From a virus, in IMG/VR virus record IMGVR_UViG_3300025880_000074, positions 1-27,782 of that record: a stretch of 27,782 bases of DNA; one strand, given 5' to 3'. The translations under genes and the position numbers were made by a program. Of the stretch, positions 1 through 6,185 are shown in pieces. Numbering within the stretch: the stretch's first letter is position 1; each line of letters starts with the position of its first letter. The notes beneath the pieces are model-generated. The model was not told where the DNA came from and did not search any database. It worked only from the letters and a program-made list of their open reading frames with translations.

Positions 1-273
1 TATTTTCAAGATGGTTCAAATCAATTTGTACTTCAGGTAAGGCAAGGAACTAGTTTTCCAGCCAACAATGATTTTTTACTTCAATCAAGGGTTCTATCCA
101 ACAATGTCCTATTAGATCAATACACTATGGGAACAATTAATTTGAATGGCACAGAAATTCCTCTTTTAGAAAACACTGGTTTGTATATAGGCCCAAAAGA
201 TAATTTGCCAATAACTCAAGGAGACGGCACGGTTTCTGTTTCTTTTTTATATAGAATTTTAGAATTACCATAG
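1..273 (+). CDS. Phage structural protein, C-terminal fragment
   Basis: An open frame enters from the left edge in frame 1 and stops at TAG 271-273, leaving 90 residues (begins YFQDGSNQFVLQV, ends LYRILELP). The N-terminus lies outside the window. The fragment is rich in beta-branched, Asn, Gly and Leu residues, with no membrane segment and no recognisable catalytic motif. It is followed immediately by virion and fibre genes, so a virion or tail-associated role is inferred from context and composition only. The reading frame is continuous with no internal stop, and its stop codon shares a base with the next gene's possible GTG start, as is usual for cotranscribed phage genes. I do not recognise the family. 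Confidence 0.6.
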   Translation, partial: YFQDGSNQFVLQVRQGTSFPANNDFLLQSRVLSNNVLLDQYTMGTINLNGTEIPLLENTGLYIGPKDNLPITQGDGTVSVSFLYRILELP

Positions 274-563
274 TGGCAGATAAAAGTAAAATGGCTTGTA
301 ATAAGCCAATGCGTTCAGACAGAGCTGGAAAAAAGAAAATGGTTAAAGGTTGTGAAAGTGGAAAGGAAAAACTTATACATTTTGGCGCAAAAGGATATGG
401 ACACAATTATAGTGTTGCTGCTAGAAAATCTTTTAAAGCTAGACATAAATGCGGAACTGCAAAATCGAAGTTGACAGCTCGATACTGGGCCTGTAAAAAT
501 TTATGGGCTGGAAAAGGCGGCAGCACTAAGTCCTCTCCAAAAAATAAAAAAGGGAAATATTAG
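273..563 (+). CDS. Small basic phage protein (GAKGYGHNYS motif)
   Basis: This 96-residue, strongly basic protein is full of Lys, Ser and Gly. It carries the segment FGAKGYGHNYS (about residues 37-47) followed by ARKSFKARHKCG and KLTARYWACKNLW, with four cysteines in all. Similar small Lys-rich proteins with a GAKGY segment and an ARHKC...ARYW pattern occur among marine phage genes near virion or fibre genes, but I know of no assigned function. The start is uncertain. A GTG at 273 overlaps the previous stop by one base, while an ATG at 291 would give a protein six residues shorter. Nucleic-acid or virion binding is possible from charge alone, but that is a guess. Confidence 0.7.
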   Translation: MADKSKMACNKPMRSDRAGKKKMVKGCESGKEKLIHFGAKGYGHNYSVAARKSFKARHKCGTAKSKLTARYWACKNLWAGKGGSTKSSPKNKKGKY

Positions 564-589
564 CTTAAAAAATATACTCAAATAATTAT

Positions 590-597
590 TATCTTTG
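590..597 (+). promoter_or_regulatory. Bacteroidota-type -7 promoter box (TATCTTTG)
   Basis: TATCTTTG matches the TAnnTTTG -7 consensus of Bacteroidota housekeeping sigma factors and lies 24 nt before the ATG at 622, in a short A/T-rich gap. No clear TTG -33 element is visible at the expected distance, so the promoter call rests on the -7 box, its position, and the recurrence of the same box elsewhere in the window. Confidence 0.5.
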
Positions 598-621
598 AAT
601 TAAATATATCATTAAAGTATT

Positions 622-819
622 ATGAAAAAACAAGGTTATAACTCAAGGTTAGATGAATCTTTAGGATCAAAAAATGGAAAAAAATCTCAATCATTAAAAT
701 CAAGAAGAGATGAAAGCAAAGCAATGTCTAAAAAAGATTATGGTCATGCTTATGGTGGAGATCATTCTATGAAGTATGAAAAACATTTAGGAAATAATTC
801 TAAAATTTTTAAAAAATAA
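622..819 (+). CDS. Small lysine-rich hypothetical protein
   Basis: The 65-residue product is basic and hydrophilic, with many Lys, Ser, Gly and Asp, and a central segment KKDYGHAYGGDHSMKYEKHL. That segment loosely resembles the KGYGHNYS stretch in the gene before it. There is no membrane helix, signal peptide or known catalytic motif. It begins with ATG after an A/T-rich leader and a TATCTTTG box at 590, and its TAA overlaps the ATG of the next tiny gene. I do not recognise the family. A small virion-associated or DNA-binding protein would fit its composition and location, but nothing in the sequence proves it. Confidence 0.6.
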   Translation: MKKQGYNSRLDESLGSKNGKKSQSLKSRRDESKAMSKKDYGHAYGGDHSMKYEKHLGNNSKIFKK

Positions 820-917
820 TGAATAAATTAATTTGTATTTGGAATCAATGTATTTCTAAACTTTTAATTGATTTAAAAAAGTGTTCTAAAAAAGAATGCA
901 AGTGTAATAAAAAGTAA
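819..917 (+). CDS. Tiny Cys-rich basic ORF (32 aa)
   Basis: An ATG at 819-821 overlaps the TAA of the previous gene (taATG) and opens a 32-codon frame ending at TAA 915-917. The product is MNKLICIWNQC, then a hydrophobic stretch, then a Lys-rich tail CSKKECKCNKK. It has five cysteines (residues 6, 11, 22, 27, 29), three of them in the basic tail. The stop/start overlap and the otherwise empty 110-base gap favour a real gene. Its shortness means chance cannot be excluded. A metal-binding or membrane-associated microprotein is possible. Confidence 0.4.
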   Translation: MNKLICIWNQCISKLLIDLKKCSKKECKCNKK

Positions 918-929
918 AACAATAAAATT

Positions 930-2786
930 ATGGCAATAATTCCAGATGAATGTAAGTTTCATGTAGTATCAGAAAATGTCAATACAGTAGACAAAGGGTC
1001 AAAGTTGGCTCAATCAAAAAGAGAATCAATAACAATGGCTGACATTAAGCAGTCAATTCCTACACCTGAAGGAATATTTGAAAGGGGTTCAGGTGATTTT
1101 AGTATAAAACCAGTTACTAACCCTGCGTATTCTACTTATAACAATGTTGTAACTGCAAATCAAGGAAGTGTATTAGGGGGTTTAAATAATAGAATATATA
1201 ATACAGAACCTTCTGGAAGTCAAGGTTCTTATTATTGTGTTGGAGATGTTATTGCTGGTGGGTACGGTAATTATGTATATTCAAAAGGAACTAGACAAAC
1301 TCAAAATTTTATAGGTGGGGGTAATTTTAACTACATTTTATATAATGGAGAGAGTAATCGATATGGTGAATATTATACAGCCACCAATGTTGTTGGAGGT
1401 GGAAGTAGCAATGCAGTTTATGGGTATGTAAAAAGTGCCAGTATTTTAGGAGGTGATTTTAATAACATAAGTACTCGAGGTGGTAGAGCAGGGGGTGGTG
1501 CTAACCGAGGCTTTATTGGAGGAGGATTAGGTAATAAAATTTGTGCGAGAACTAATGGTGATCATTATTCTACTGGAGCTTGCGGTGTTATCTCTGGAGG
1601 TGCAAGAAACTGTATAACTAGTCTTAATTGCGCACAATCTTCTAACTCTACTATTAGTGGTGGTACTTATAATTGTGTTCAAGCTATTGGGGGTGTTGTA
1701 GTTGGAGAAATAGGATGCACATTAGGGTCTGTTGTTTCTGGTGGAAAGTTAAATAAAATAATCTCTGAATGTGAAATTGCTAATTATAATGCTATTGGGG
1801 GTGGTACAGAAAATCAAATTAATAGCGCATATGGCTCTACTATTAGTGGAGGTGGTTCTAATGTGATTTGTGGAAGTGCCACGTGTAACTCTACTATTGG
1901 TGGTGGTTATTATAATGAGATTTATGGAGCTTACTCACCTAACACTACTATTAGTGGAGGTTATTGTAATAAGATTTATGGAGATTGCGCATATGGCTCT
2001 ACTATTAGTGGAGGTTTTTGTCAGGTTCTTCTTTCCTGCATAGGTACTATTGGAGGAGGTGCATATAATTTGGTTAGTAACAAAAACGCTTACGTTACAA
2101 TAGCAGGAGGATGTGCTAATAAAATATGCGGAGAATATAACCGTGGAGTTTTTATTGGTGGTGGAGTTTCTAATAATGTAAATGGATATGAGGCTAGTTA
2201 CACTACTATTGCAGGTGGTTATCAGAATACTATTATTGCGCCTTATGTTGTAGGAGGCGATTCTGGATATGCTCCTTATAATACTATTTCTGGTGGTAGA
2301 TACAATCAAATAACTACAACTTTAAATGGATTTTCTAAATCAGGTGTTATTGCAGGAGGAGAATGTAATTCCATTAGTGGTAATTTATCATATTATTCTA
2401 CAATTTCAGGTGGTTACAATAACTCTATAAGTGGTAGTTATGCACCAAGAAATATAATTGTTGGAGGTCAAAATAATAGTATTGACAATGGTAATACTTC
2501 AGTAATTGGAGGTGGTAGAAACAATCAAATTAATAATGCATATTGGTCTGGAATTATGTCAGGTCAGTGTAATGTTATTAATGGTGGTTATCATCAAACA
2601 ATTTTAGGGGGTGTTAGTAACACTAACGGTAGCTACTGTTCTCATGTTATAGGAAGTAATATTACTACCGACAGGGTTTGTACTACCTTTGTAAACAATT
2701 TATCAATTAAAAGTATTCCAACGGCAGCAGCAGGATTGCCAGCAGGTTCAGTATGGAACAACGCAGGAGTTTTAAATATAGTATAA
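930..2786 (+). CDS. Repeat-rich fibre-like protein (GG-x-x-N beta-helix)
   Basis: A 618-residue protein whose body, from about residue 85 to 580, is a long series of short units of the type STISGGYxNxIxGxY, as in STISGGYNNSISGSY. The spaced Gly-Gly, Asn and beta-branched residues are the pattern of left-handed beta-roll or beta-helix stalks, such as YadA-like heads and phage fibre or spike shafts. The N-terminus (residues 1-60) contains SKRESITMADIKQSI, resembling N-terminal attachment segments of other Bacteroidota phage tail proteins. The C-terminus SIPTAAAGLPAGSVWNNAG matches a short end motif common in marine viral structural proteins. There is no signal peptide. I infer a trimeric tail fibre or host-contact protein. 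It is followed 10 nt later by a small coiled-coil gene. The exact receptor role cannot be read. Confidence 0.7.
   Translation: MAIIPDECKFHVVSENVNTVDKGSKLAQSKRESITMADIKQSIPTPEGIFERGSGDFSIKPVTNPAYSTYNNVVTANQGSVLGGLNNRIYNTEPSGSQGSYYCVGDVIAGGYGNYVYSKGTRQTQNFIGGGNFNYILYNGESNRYGEYYTATNVVGGGSSNAVYGYVKSASILGGDFNNISTRGGRAGGGANRGFIGGGLGNKICARTNGDHYSTGACGVISGGARNCITSLNCAQSSNSTISGGTYNCVQAIGGVVVGEIGCTLGSVVSGGKLNKIISECEIANYNAIGGGTENQINSAYGSTISGGGSNVICGSATCNSTIGGGYYNEIYGAYSPNTTISGGYCNKIYGDCAYGSTISGGFCQVLLSCIGTIGGGAYNLVSNKNAYVTIAGGCANKICGEYNRGVFIGGGVSNNVNGYEASYTTIAGGYQNTIIAPYVVGGDSGYAPYNTISGGRYNQITTTLNGFSKSGVIAGGECNSISGNLSYYSTISGGYNNSISGSYAPRNIIVGGQNNSIDNGNTSVIGGGRNNQINNAYWSGIMSGQCNVINGGYHQTILGGVSNTNGSYCSHVIGSNITTDRVCTTFVNNLSIKSIPTAAAGLPAGSVWNNAGVLNIV
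1825..2015. repeat. 29-bp perfect direct repeat inside the fibre gene
   Basis: The 29 bases at 1825-1853 recur exactly at 1987-2015. The offset is 162 bases, an in-frame 54 codons. Both copies encode the same stretch ending in STISGG. They are the most conserved part of a longer degenerate repeat array spanning roughly 1180-2660. Because the spacing is in frame, recombination between the copies would shorten or lengthen the protein by whole repeats. Confidence 0.75.
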
Positions 2787-2796
2787 AAATAAAAAA

Positions 2797-2964
2797 ATGA
2801 AAGATTTAAAAACAATAGAAGAAAAGTTTGCTAAAAAAATAGAAAAACTTGAAGAAAGAAAAGCCAAACAATTATCAAAACAAAAAGATAGAGAGGCAAA
2901 AAAAGAATTAGTTCAATCACTTAAAGAAGAAGCTAAAAAAGAAGCTAAAGCTAAAAAATCTTAG
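2797..2964 (+). CDS. Small charged coiled-coil protein
   Basis: An ATG at 2797 opens a 55-residue frame ending at TAG 2962-2964. The product begins MKDLKTIEEKFAKKIEKLEE and is almost entirely Lys, Glu, Ala and Leu, which predicts one continuous charged helix or coiled coil. It starts 10 nt after the fibre gene's stop, so the two are probably co-translated. The absence of Pro, Gly and Cys and the uniform helical composition make it look like a genuine small protein rather than random sequence. It could be a fibre chaperone, a linker or an internal protein. I do not recognise a named family. Confidence 0.6.
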   Translation: MKDLKTIEEKFAKKIEKLEERKAKQLSKQKDREAKKELVQSLKEEAKKEAKAKKS

Positions 2965-2973
2965 GAATATAGA

Positions 2974-3001
2974 TTGCATATTATATTATTTACTATATTT
3001 G
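2974..3001 (+). promoter_or_regulatory. Predicted promoter for the sulfation operon
   Basis: TTG at 2974-2976 and TATATTTG at 2994-3001 are separated by 17 nt, matching the Bacteroidota -33 TTG / -7 TAnnTTTG arrangement. The -7 box is preceded by TAC, giving TACTATATTTG, a form shared with the boxes at 5717 and 14833. The ATG of the sulfotransferase is 28 nt downstream, after an A/T-rich leader. This is the best-matched complete promoter in the window. Confidence 0.65.
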
Positions 3002-3029
3002 TGTGAAATCAAATTTAATTTAATGTAAT

Positions 3030-3848
3030 ATGCAAGAAATATTTTATAATTCTTCCTTGCCTAGAAGTGGCTCTACACTTCTTCAAAACATTTTAGCACA
3101 AAATCCTGAATTTTATTGTTCACCCACTAGTGGAGTTTCTCAACTAATATCTGCTTGTATAAGACAATTTAATCATGGTGATGCTTGGAAAGCTCAAGGT
3201 CATAACGAAATGACTCCGCACTTTCTCTCTTTTTGCAAGGGAGGTATTTTTACTTATTACTCATCATTAACTAAAAAAAGGTATATCGTAGACAAGTCTA
3301 GGGAATGGACTCAGCAGTATGCTTTACTAAAAAAACTTGACCCTAATCTAAAGGTTGTTTGCATGGTCAGAGACCTTCGTTCAGTTTTTGCTTCCTTAGA
3401 AAAAAAGGTTAGACAAAATCCTGAAAGAGAAAATTGGGTTACAAATGTAGGGGAGCTTAAAGGTTTAACTGTAGAATCTAGAGTACAGCAATGGTCTAGA
3501 GTTGTTCCATTAGGGCCTCCAATAAACTTTTTAATGAATGCTATTGAAACAGGCTATGCGGAAAATATTCTTTTTATAAAATACGAAGAATTTGTTAAGA
3601 ATCCTGAAAAGGAAATTAAAAAAGTTTACAAGTATTTTGGTGCAGATTTTTACCCAGAACATAATTTTAAAAATATAACTCAACTAACTCACGAGAACGA
3701 TACTATATTTGGAATATATGGGGATCATCAGTTAAGGGGTGAGTTAAAAGCTTTACCTGAAGATTATGAAAAAATTTTAGGTAAAACTGTTTCTAATAAT
3801 ATTAAAATTTCATACAAGTGGTTTTATGATTACTTCAAATATAAATAG
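3030..3848 (+). CDS. Sulfotransferase family protein
   Basis: This 272-residue protein would move a sulfuryl group from PAPS to an acceptor hydroxyl or amine, probably a glycan, in the host cytoplasm or at its membrane. The N-terminal PRSGSTLL (residues 11-18) is the 5'-phosphosulfate-binding loop of the family. VRDLRSVFAS (about 113-122) fits the 3'-phosphate-binding segment, with R114 and S118 in the expected places. The length suits the bacterial Sulfotransfer_3-type group. There is no signal peptide. It heads a tight operon: the APS kinase ATG follows its stop by only 3 nt, so PAPS supply and use appear linked. The acceptor cannot be inferred from the sequence. It could be host surface polysaccharide or a virion glycan. 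Confidence 0.85.
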   Translation: MQEIFYNSSLPRSGSTLLQNILAQNPEFYCSPTSGVSQLISACIRQFNHGDAWKAQGHNEMTPHFLSFCKGGIFTYYSSLTKKRYIVDKSREWTQQYALLKKLDPNLKVVCMVRDLRSVFASLEKKVRQNPERENWVTNVGELKGLTVESRVQQWSRVVPLGPPINFLMNAIETGYAENILFIKYEEFVKNPEKEIKKVYKYFGADFYPEHNFKNITQLTHENDTIFGIYGDHQLRGELKALPEDYEKILGKTVSNNIKISYKWFYDYFKYK

Positions 3849-3851
3849 GAT

Positions 3852-4280
3852 ATGATATATTGGTTTACAGGGCAGCCTGCTCACGGAAAAACAATTTTAG
3901 CTAATATGTTAAAAGAAAAATTACCTAACGCTTTTAGGATTGATGGAGACGAAATGCGAGAGCTTTTTACAAACAAGGATTATTCTATTAACGGAAGAGT
4001 AGTTAATGTCGGTACGGCTCAGAAAATAGCTCATTATCTAAACAATCAGGGTCACGATGTTATTGTTTCCTTGGTTTCTCCATATATTGACCAAAGGGAA
4101 GATTTTAAAACTTTGATGGGTGACGACATAATTGAGTTTTATGTTCACACATCTGAGCCAAGGGAAAGAGACCACTTCAAAGCAATAGCCTATGTTGCTC
4201 CTTCTAAAAACTTTATTGATATAGATACTACTTACGATACTTCTGAACAGTCATTTAAAAAAATTATAGATGAAATATAA
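3852..4280 (+). CDS. cysC: Short APS-kinase-like protein (adenylylsulfate kinase)
   Basis: A 142-residue P-loop protein resembling adenylylsulfate kinase, which phosphorylates APS with ATP to give PAPS. Visible motifs are the Walker A GQPAHGKT (residues 7-14), RIDGDEMREL (29-38, matching the LDGDxxR segment), SLVSPYIDQRED (ISPxxxxR-like) and ERDHFKA (the xERDxKG-like segment). It is shorter than cellular CysC (about 200 residues). The usual RxENxRR substrate segment is replaced by GRVVNVGTAQKIA, so activity on APS is likely but not certain. It sits between the sulfotransferase (3 nt gap) and the nucleotidyltransferase (11 nt overlap), strongly suggesting a PAPS-producing role. A related small-molecule kinase is the alternative. 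Confidence 0.75.
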   Translation: MIYWFTGQPAHGKTILANMLKEKLPNAFRIDGDEMRELFTNKDYSINGRVVNVGTAQKIAHYLNNQGHDVIVSLVSPYIDQREDFKTLMGDDIIEFYVHTSEPRERDHFKAIAYVAPSKNFIDIDTTYDTSEQSFKKIIDEI

Positions 4281-4668
4281 AGCTCAAGCAGAAACAGAAA
4301 GTTCAAGCACGAAAAAAAAGTATTCTATGTTTGTTGGAAGATGGCAGCCTTTACATAAAGGTCATCTTTGGTTAATTAATCAAAGACTTAAGGAAGGAAA
4401 AAATGTATGGCTTGCAATTAGAGACGTTAAGCCAGATAAAAAAAATCCTTGGACTGCTGAACAAATTGAAGAAATGATTCACGAAGGAGAACTTAAAGAA
4501 TTAATTGTTGAAGGTAAAGTTATTGTTTCTATCATTCCAGATATTGAATCTATTAACTATGGTAGAGGGGTTGGATATGATGTTATAGAACACATACCTC
4601 CAGCTAAAATAGGAGAAATTTCAGCAACGTCTATTAGAAATCAAATGAAGAAAGATGGTAAGTTATAA
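4270..4668 (+). CDS. HxGH-type nucleotidyltransferase
   Basis: A 132-residue member of the cytidylyltransferase-like superfamily. FVGRWQPLHKGH (residues 21-32) contains the signature HxGH nucleotide-binding motif, and ISATSIRNQMKK near the C-terminus is the ISxTxIR phosphate-binding motif. The middle carries IPDIESINYGRGVGYDV, a stretch I recall as conserved in marine phage homologues. The overall pattern resembles NadM-type NMN adenylyltransferases. The GRDH motif of Sat-type ATP sulfurylase is absent. Flanking APS kinase and sulfotransferase genes suggest that it may adenylylate sulfate or a sugar or cofactor for the same pathway, but the substrate is unknown. The ATG at 4270 overlaps the previous gene by 11 nt. 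An internal ATG at 4327, just before the motif, is an alternative start. Confidence 0.75.
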   Translation: MKYKAQAETESSSTKKKYSMFVGRWQPLHKGHLWLINQRLKEGKNVWLAIRDVKPDKKNPWTAEQIEEMIHEGELKELIVEGKVIVSIIPDIESINYGRGVGYDVIEHIPPAKIGEISATSIRNQMKKDGKL

Positions 4669-4858
4669 AAGACATTTTGCAAAAACATTAAGTTGGAGAA
4701 TTATTGGGACTATAGATACAATGCTGTTGTCATCTGTTATAACTGGTAGCTGGGAAATGGGATTAACAATAGGAGGTGTAGAAGTTGTTACAAAAATGGT
4801 GTTATATTTTTTACACGAAAGAATCTGGTACAAATACTTTAAATACGGAATAAAATGA
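4655..4858 (+). CDS. DUF2061 family small membrane protein
   Basis: The 67-residue product matches the DUF2061 pattern: a basic N-terminus with KTLSWRIIGTIDTMLLSS, a second hydrophobic segment after a Gly-Thr-Ile-Gly-Gly stretch, and a C-terminal HERIWYKYFKYG. Two short transmembrane helices are predicted by eye, roughly residues 18-34 and 38-56. DUF2061 genes are known to occur beside, or fused to, sulfate-activation enzymes in bacteria, which agrees with its place here after the APS kinase and nucleotidyltransferase. Its biochemical role is not established. It overlaps the preceding gene by 14 nt and the following one by 4 nt (ATGA), so it is firmly part of the operon. Confidence 0.8.
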   Translation: MVSYKRHFAKTLSWRIIGTIDTMLLSSVITGSWEMGLTIGGVEVVTKMVLYFLHERIWYKYFKYGIK

Positions 4859-5730
4859 ATATAATTTTTAAAATTGATGGAGGCTTAGGTAAGTCTATTA
4901 TGGGAACTGCTATAATAAAAGTTATTAAGAAAAAATATCCTAAATCAAAAATAATAGTTTTAACTCATTACAAGGATGTTTTTTTAAACAACCCTGATGT
5001 ATACAAATGTCTTAAATTAAACGAGACATTTGAAATTTACAAGAATCACATTAAAGATAAAGACTGTAAAGTTTTTATAGCCAACCCATATGGTACAAGT
5101 GACTTTATTCTAAATCAAAATCATTTATATACAATTTGGTGTAATATGTTTGGTCTTGAATACAATGGAGAGATGCCTGAAATTTATTTAACAAATACAG
5201 AAAAAAATTACTACTTTAATGTTTATCATTCAAACAAGCCAATATTTGCATTGCAGACGCATGGGGGTGGTCAGAACCAAGAACTAAAATACAACTGGTC
5301 AAGGGATATGCCATTTCCTTTAGTCCAGGATGTTATTAATAGGTTTAAAGATGAGTATACTATTTGTCATATTAAAGGAAAGTCTCAACCATCATATAAT
5401 CACACTAAGGAATGCACAGAGTCTTACAGGGGTGTGGCTATCTTGCTTCTTCATTCTAAAAAAAGATTATTTATAGATAGTTTTTCACAACATATGGCTG
5501 CCGCTTTAAGATTACCATCAGTAGTTTGTTGGGTTAATACAAATCCTGAAATGTATGGGTATGAAATTCATAAAAATATTTTGGCAAATAAATTTATTAA
5601 AACACCTGAATATAGTCATAGTGAATTGCAACCTTTTTCTTTATATGAGGATATTAAAACAATACCTTACAATAATTTAAATGAAATTTTTGACTCAGAA
5701 ACTGTTATAAAAAATATACTATCTTTGTAA
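4855..5730 (+). CDS. GT9-like glycosyltransferase
   Basis: A 291-residue GT-B-type protein resembling the heptosyltransferase family GT9, which transfers a nucleotide-activated sugar to a growing glycan. The N-terminus IDGGLGKSIMGTAIIKVI followed by KKYPKSKIIVLTH is the family's first Rossmann motif. LFIDSFSQHMAAALRLPSVV (about residues 202-221) matches the nucleotide-sugar-binding 'DSxxxHxAaAlxxP' motif near the C-terminus. There is no signal peptide or membrane helix, so it should act in the cytoplasm. It is translationally coupled (ATGA) to DUF2061 in the sulfation operon, which suggests that the glycan it builds may also be the sulfotransferase's acceptor. Sugar donor and acceptor are unknown. 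Confidence 0.7.
   Translation: MNIIFKIDGGLGKSIMGTAIIKVIKKKYPKSKIIVLTHYKDVFLNNPDVYKCLKLNETFEIYKNHIKDKDCKVFIANPYGTSDFILNQNHLYTIWCNMFGLEYNGEMPEIYLTNTEKNYYFNVYHSNKPIFALQTHGGGQNQELKYNWSRDMPFPLVQDVINRFKDEYTICHIKGKSQPSYNHTKECTESYRGVAILLLHSKKRLFIDSFSQHMAAALRLPSVVCWVNTNPEMYGYEIHKNILANKFIKTPEYSHSELQPFSLYEDIKTIPYNNLNEIFDSETVIKNILSL
5717..5727 (+). promoter_or_regulatory. Promoter -7 box (TACTATCTTTG)
   Basis: TATCTTTG at 5720-5727 matches the Bacteroidota -7 consensus and is preceded by TAC as in two other boxes of this window. It abuts the stop codon of the glycosyltransferase gene and lies 17 nt upstream of the small gene at 5745. No TTG occurs at standard spacing; the nearest is 27 nt upstream. Confidence 0.45.
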
Positions 5731-5744
5731 GAAGAGAAATCTAT

Positions 5745-5912
5745 ATGGGAATTGTAAAAAAGTCAACAGGGTTAGGCGATAGTGTTGAGAAAGTAGCTAA
5801 ATTTATAGGTGCTGATAAACTGTCAAAAACTTATGAAAAAATTACAGGAAAGCCATGTGGATGCTCAAAAAGAAAAAATACTTTAAATAGAGTTTTTCCA
5901 TATAAAAAATAA
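5745..5912 (+). CDS. Small phage protein with CGC...LN..FPY motif
   Basis: An ATG at 5745 opens a 55-residue frame ending at TAA 5910-5912. The product begins MGIVKKSTGLGDSVEKVAKF and ends KPCGCSKRKNTLNRVFPYKK. The layout GLGDxVEKV...CGCxxRKxxLNxxFPY is one I recognise from small proteins repeatedly found near virion genes of Bacteroidota phages. No function is known to me. The paired cysteines in CGC followed by basic residues could bind metal. It has its own upstream -7 box and precedes the next gene by 5 nt. Confidence 0.7.
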   Translation: MGIVKKSTGLGDSVEKVAKFIGADKLSKTYEKITGKPCGCSKRKNTLNRVFPYKK

Positions 5913-5917
5913 TAAAA

Positions 5918-6184
5918 ATGGCATATCAAAAATTACAAACAAGTAGAGGGGCAGCAGTTACACCAAGTGACACTTTAAATATTCCAAGTGTATCTACTCA
6001 AAACGGTAGAGGCAACAATGGTTGTGTATTATATGTAGCCACAGGAGGTGATTTAAAGGTACTAACCTCAGGAGGCGATGAAGTTAGTTTTGCAGGATTC
6101 CCAGATGGATCTTTTTTACCAGTTAACGTAGTAAGAGTTTTTGCAACAGGAACTTCAGCAACAGGAATTATAGCACTTTGGTAG
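5918..6184 (+). CDS. Small virion-type structural protein
   Basis: An 88-residue protein beginning MAYQKLQTSRGAAVTPSDT and dominated by Gly, Val, Ser, Thr and Asn, with beta-strand-prone stretches such as VNVVRVFATGTSATGIIAL. The opening is similar to that of small structural or decoration proteins in marine phages, which often sit next to fibre genes. There is no signal peptide, membrane helix or catalytic motif. Its stop is separated by 1 nt from the ATG of the BspA-type repeat protein, so the two are almost certainly made together. A role as an adaptor or decoration subunit for that protein is an inference from this coupling. Confidence 0.55.
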   Translation: MAYQKLQTSRGAAVTPSDTLNIPSVSTQNGRGNNGCVLYVATGGDLKVLTSGGDEVSFAGFPDGSFLPVNVVRVFATGTSATGIIALW

Positions 6185-6185
6185 T

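Noticed and set aside
137-406. Minus-strand open frame with a hydrophobic product
   Set aside because: It spans two + strand genes antisense and has no leader or context; all other genes are on the + strand.
1935-2309. Minus-strand open frame of about 124 codons
   Set aside because: It is antisense to the fibre repeat gene and its Ser/Thr/Ile-rich product is a by-product of the repeats.
930-2786. Regularly spaced short repeats that could suggest a CRISPR array
   Set aside because: They are in frame, degenerate, without unique spacers of constant length, and explained by the repeated protein sequence.
3030-3848. Sulfotransferase gene as a recent acquisition because of higher G+C
   Set aside because: Spot counts gave 26 and 23 G/C per 60 bases (3181-3240, 3361-3420) against 14 in a terminase line (11041-11100), but the rest of the operon is A/T rich and such short samples cannot support transfer.
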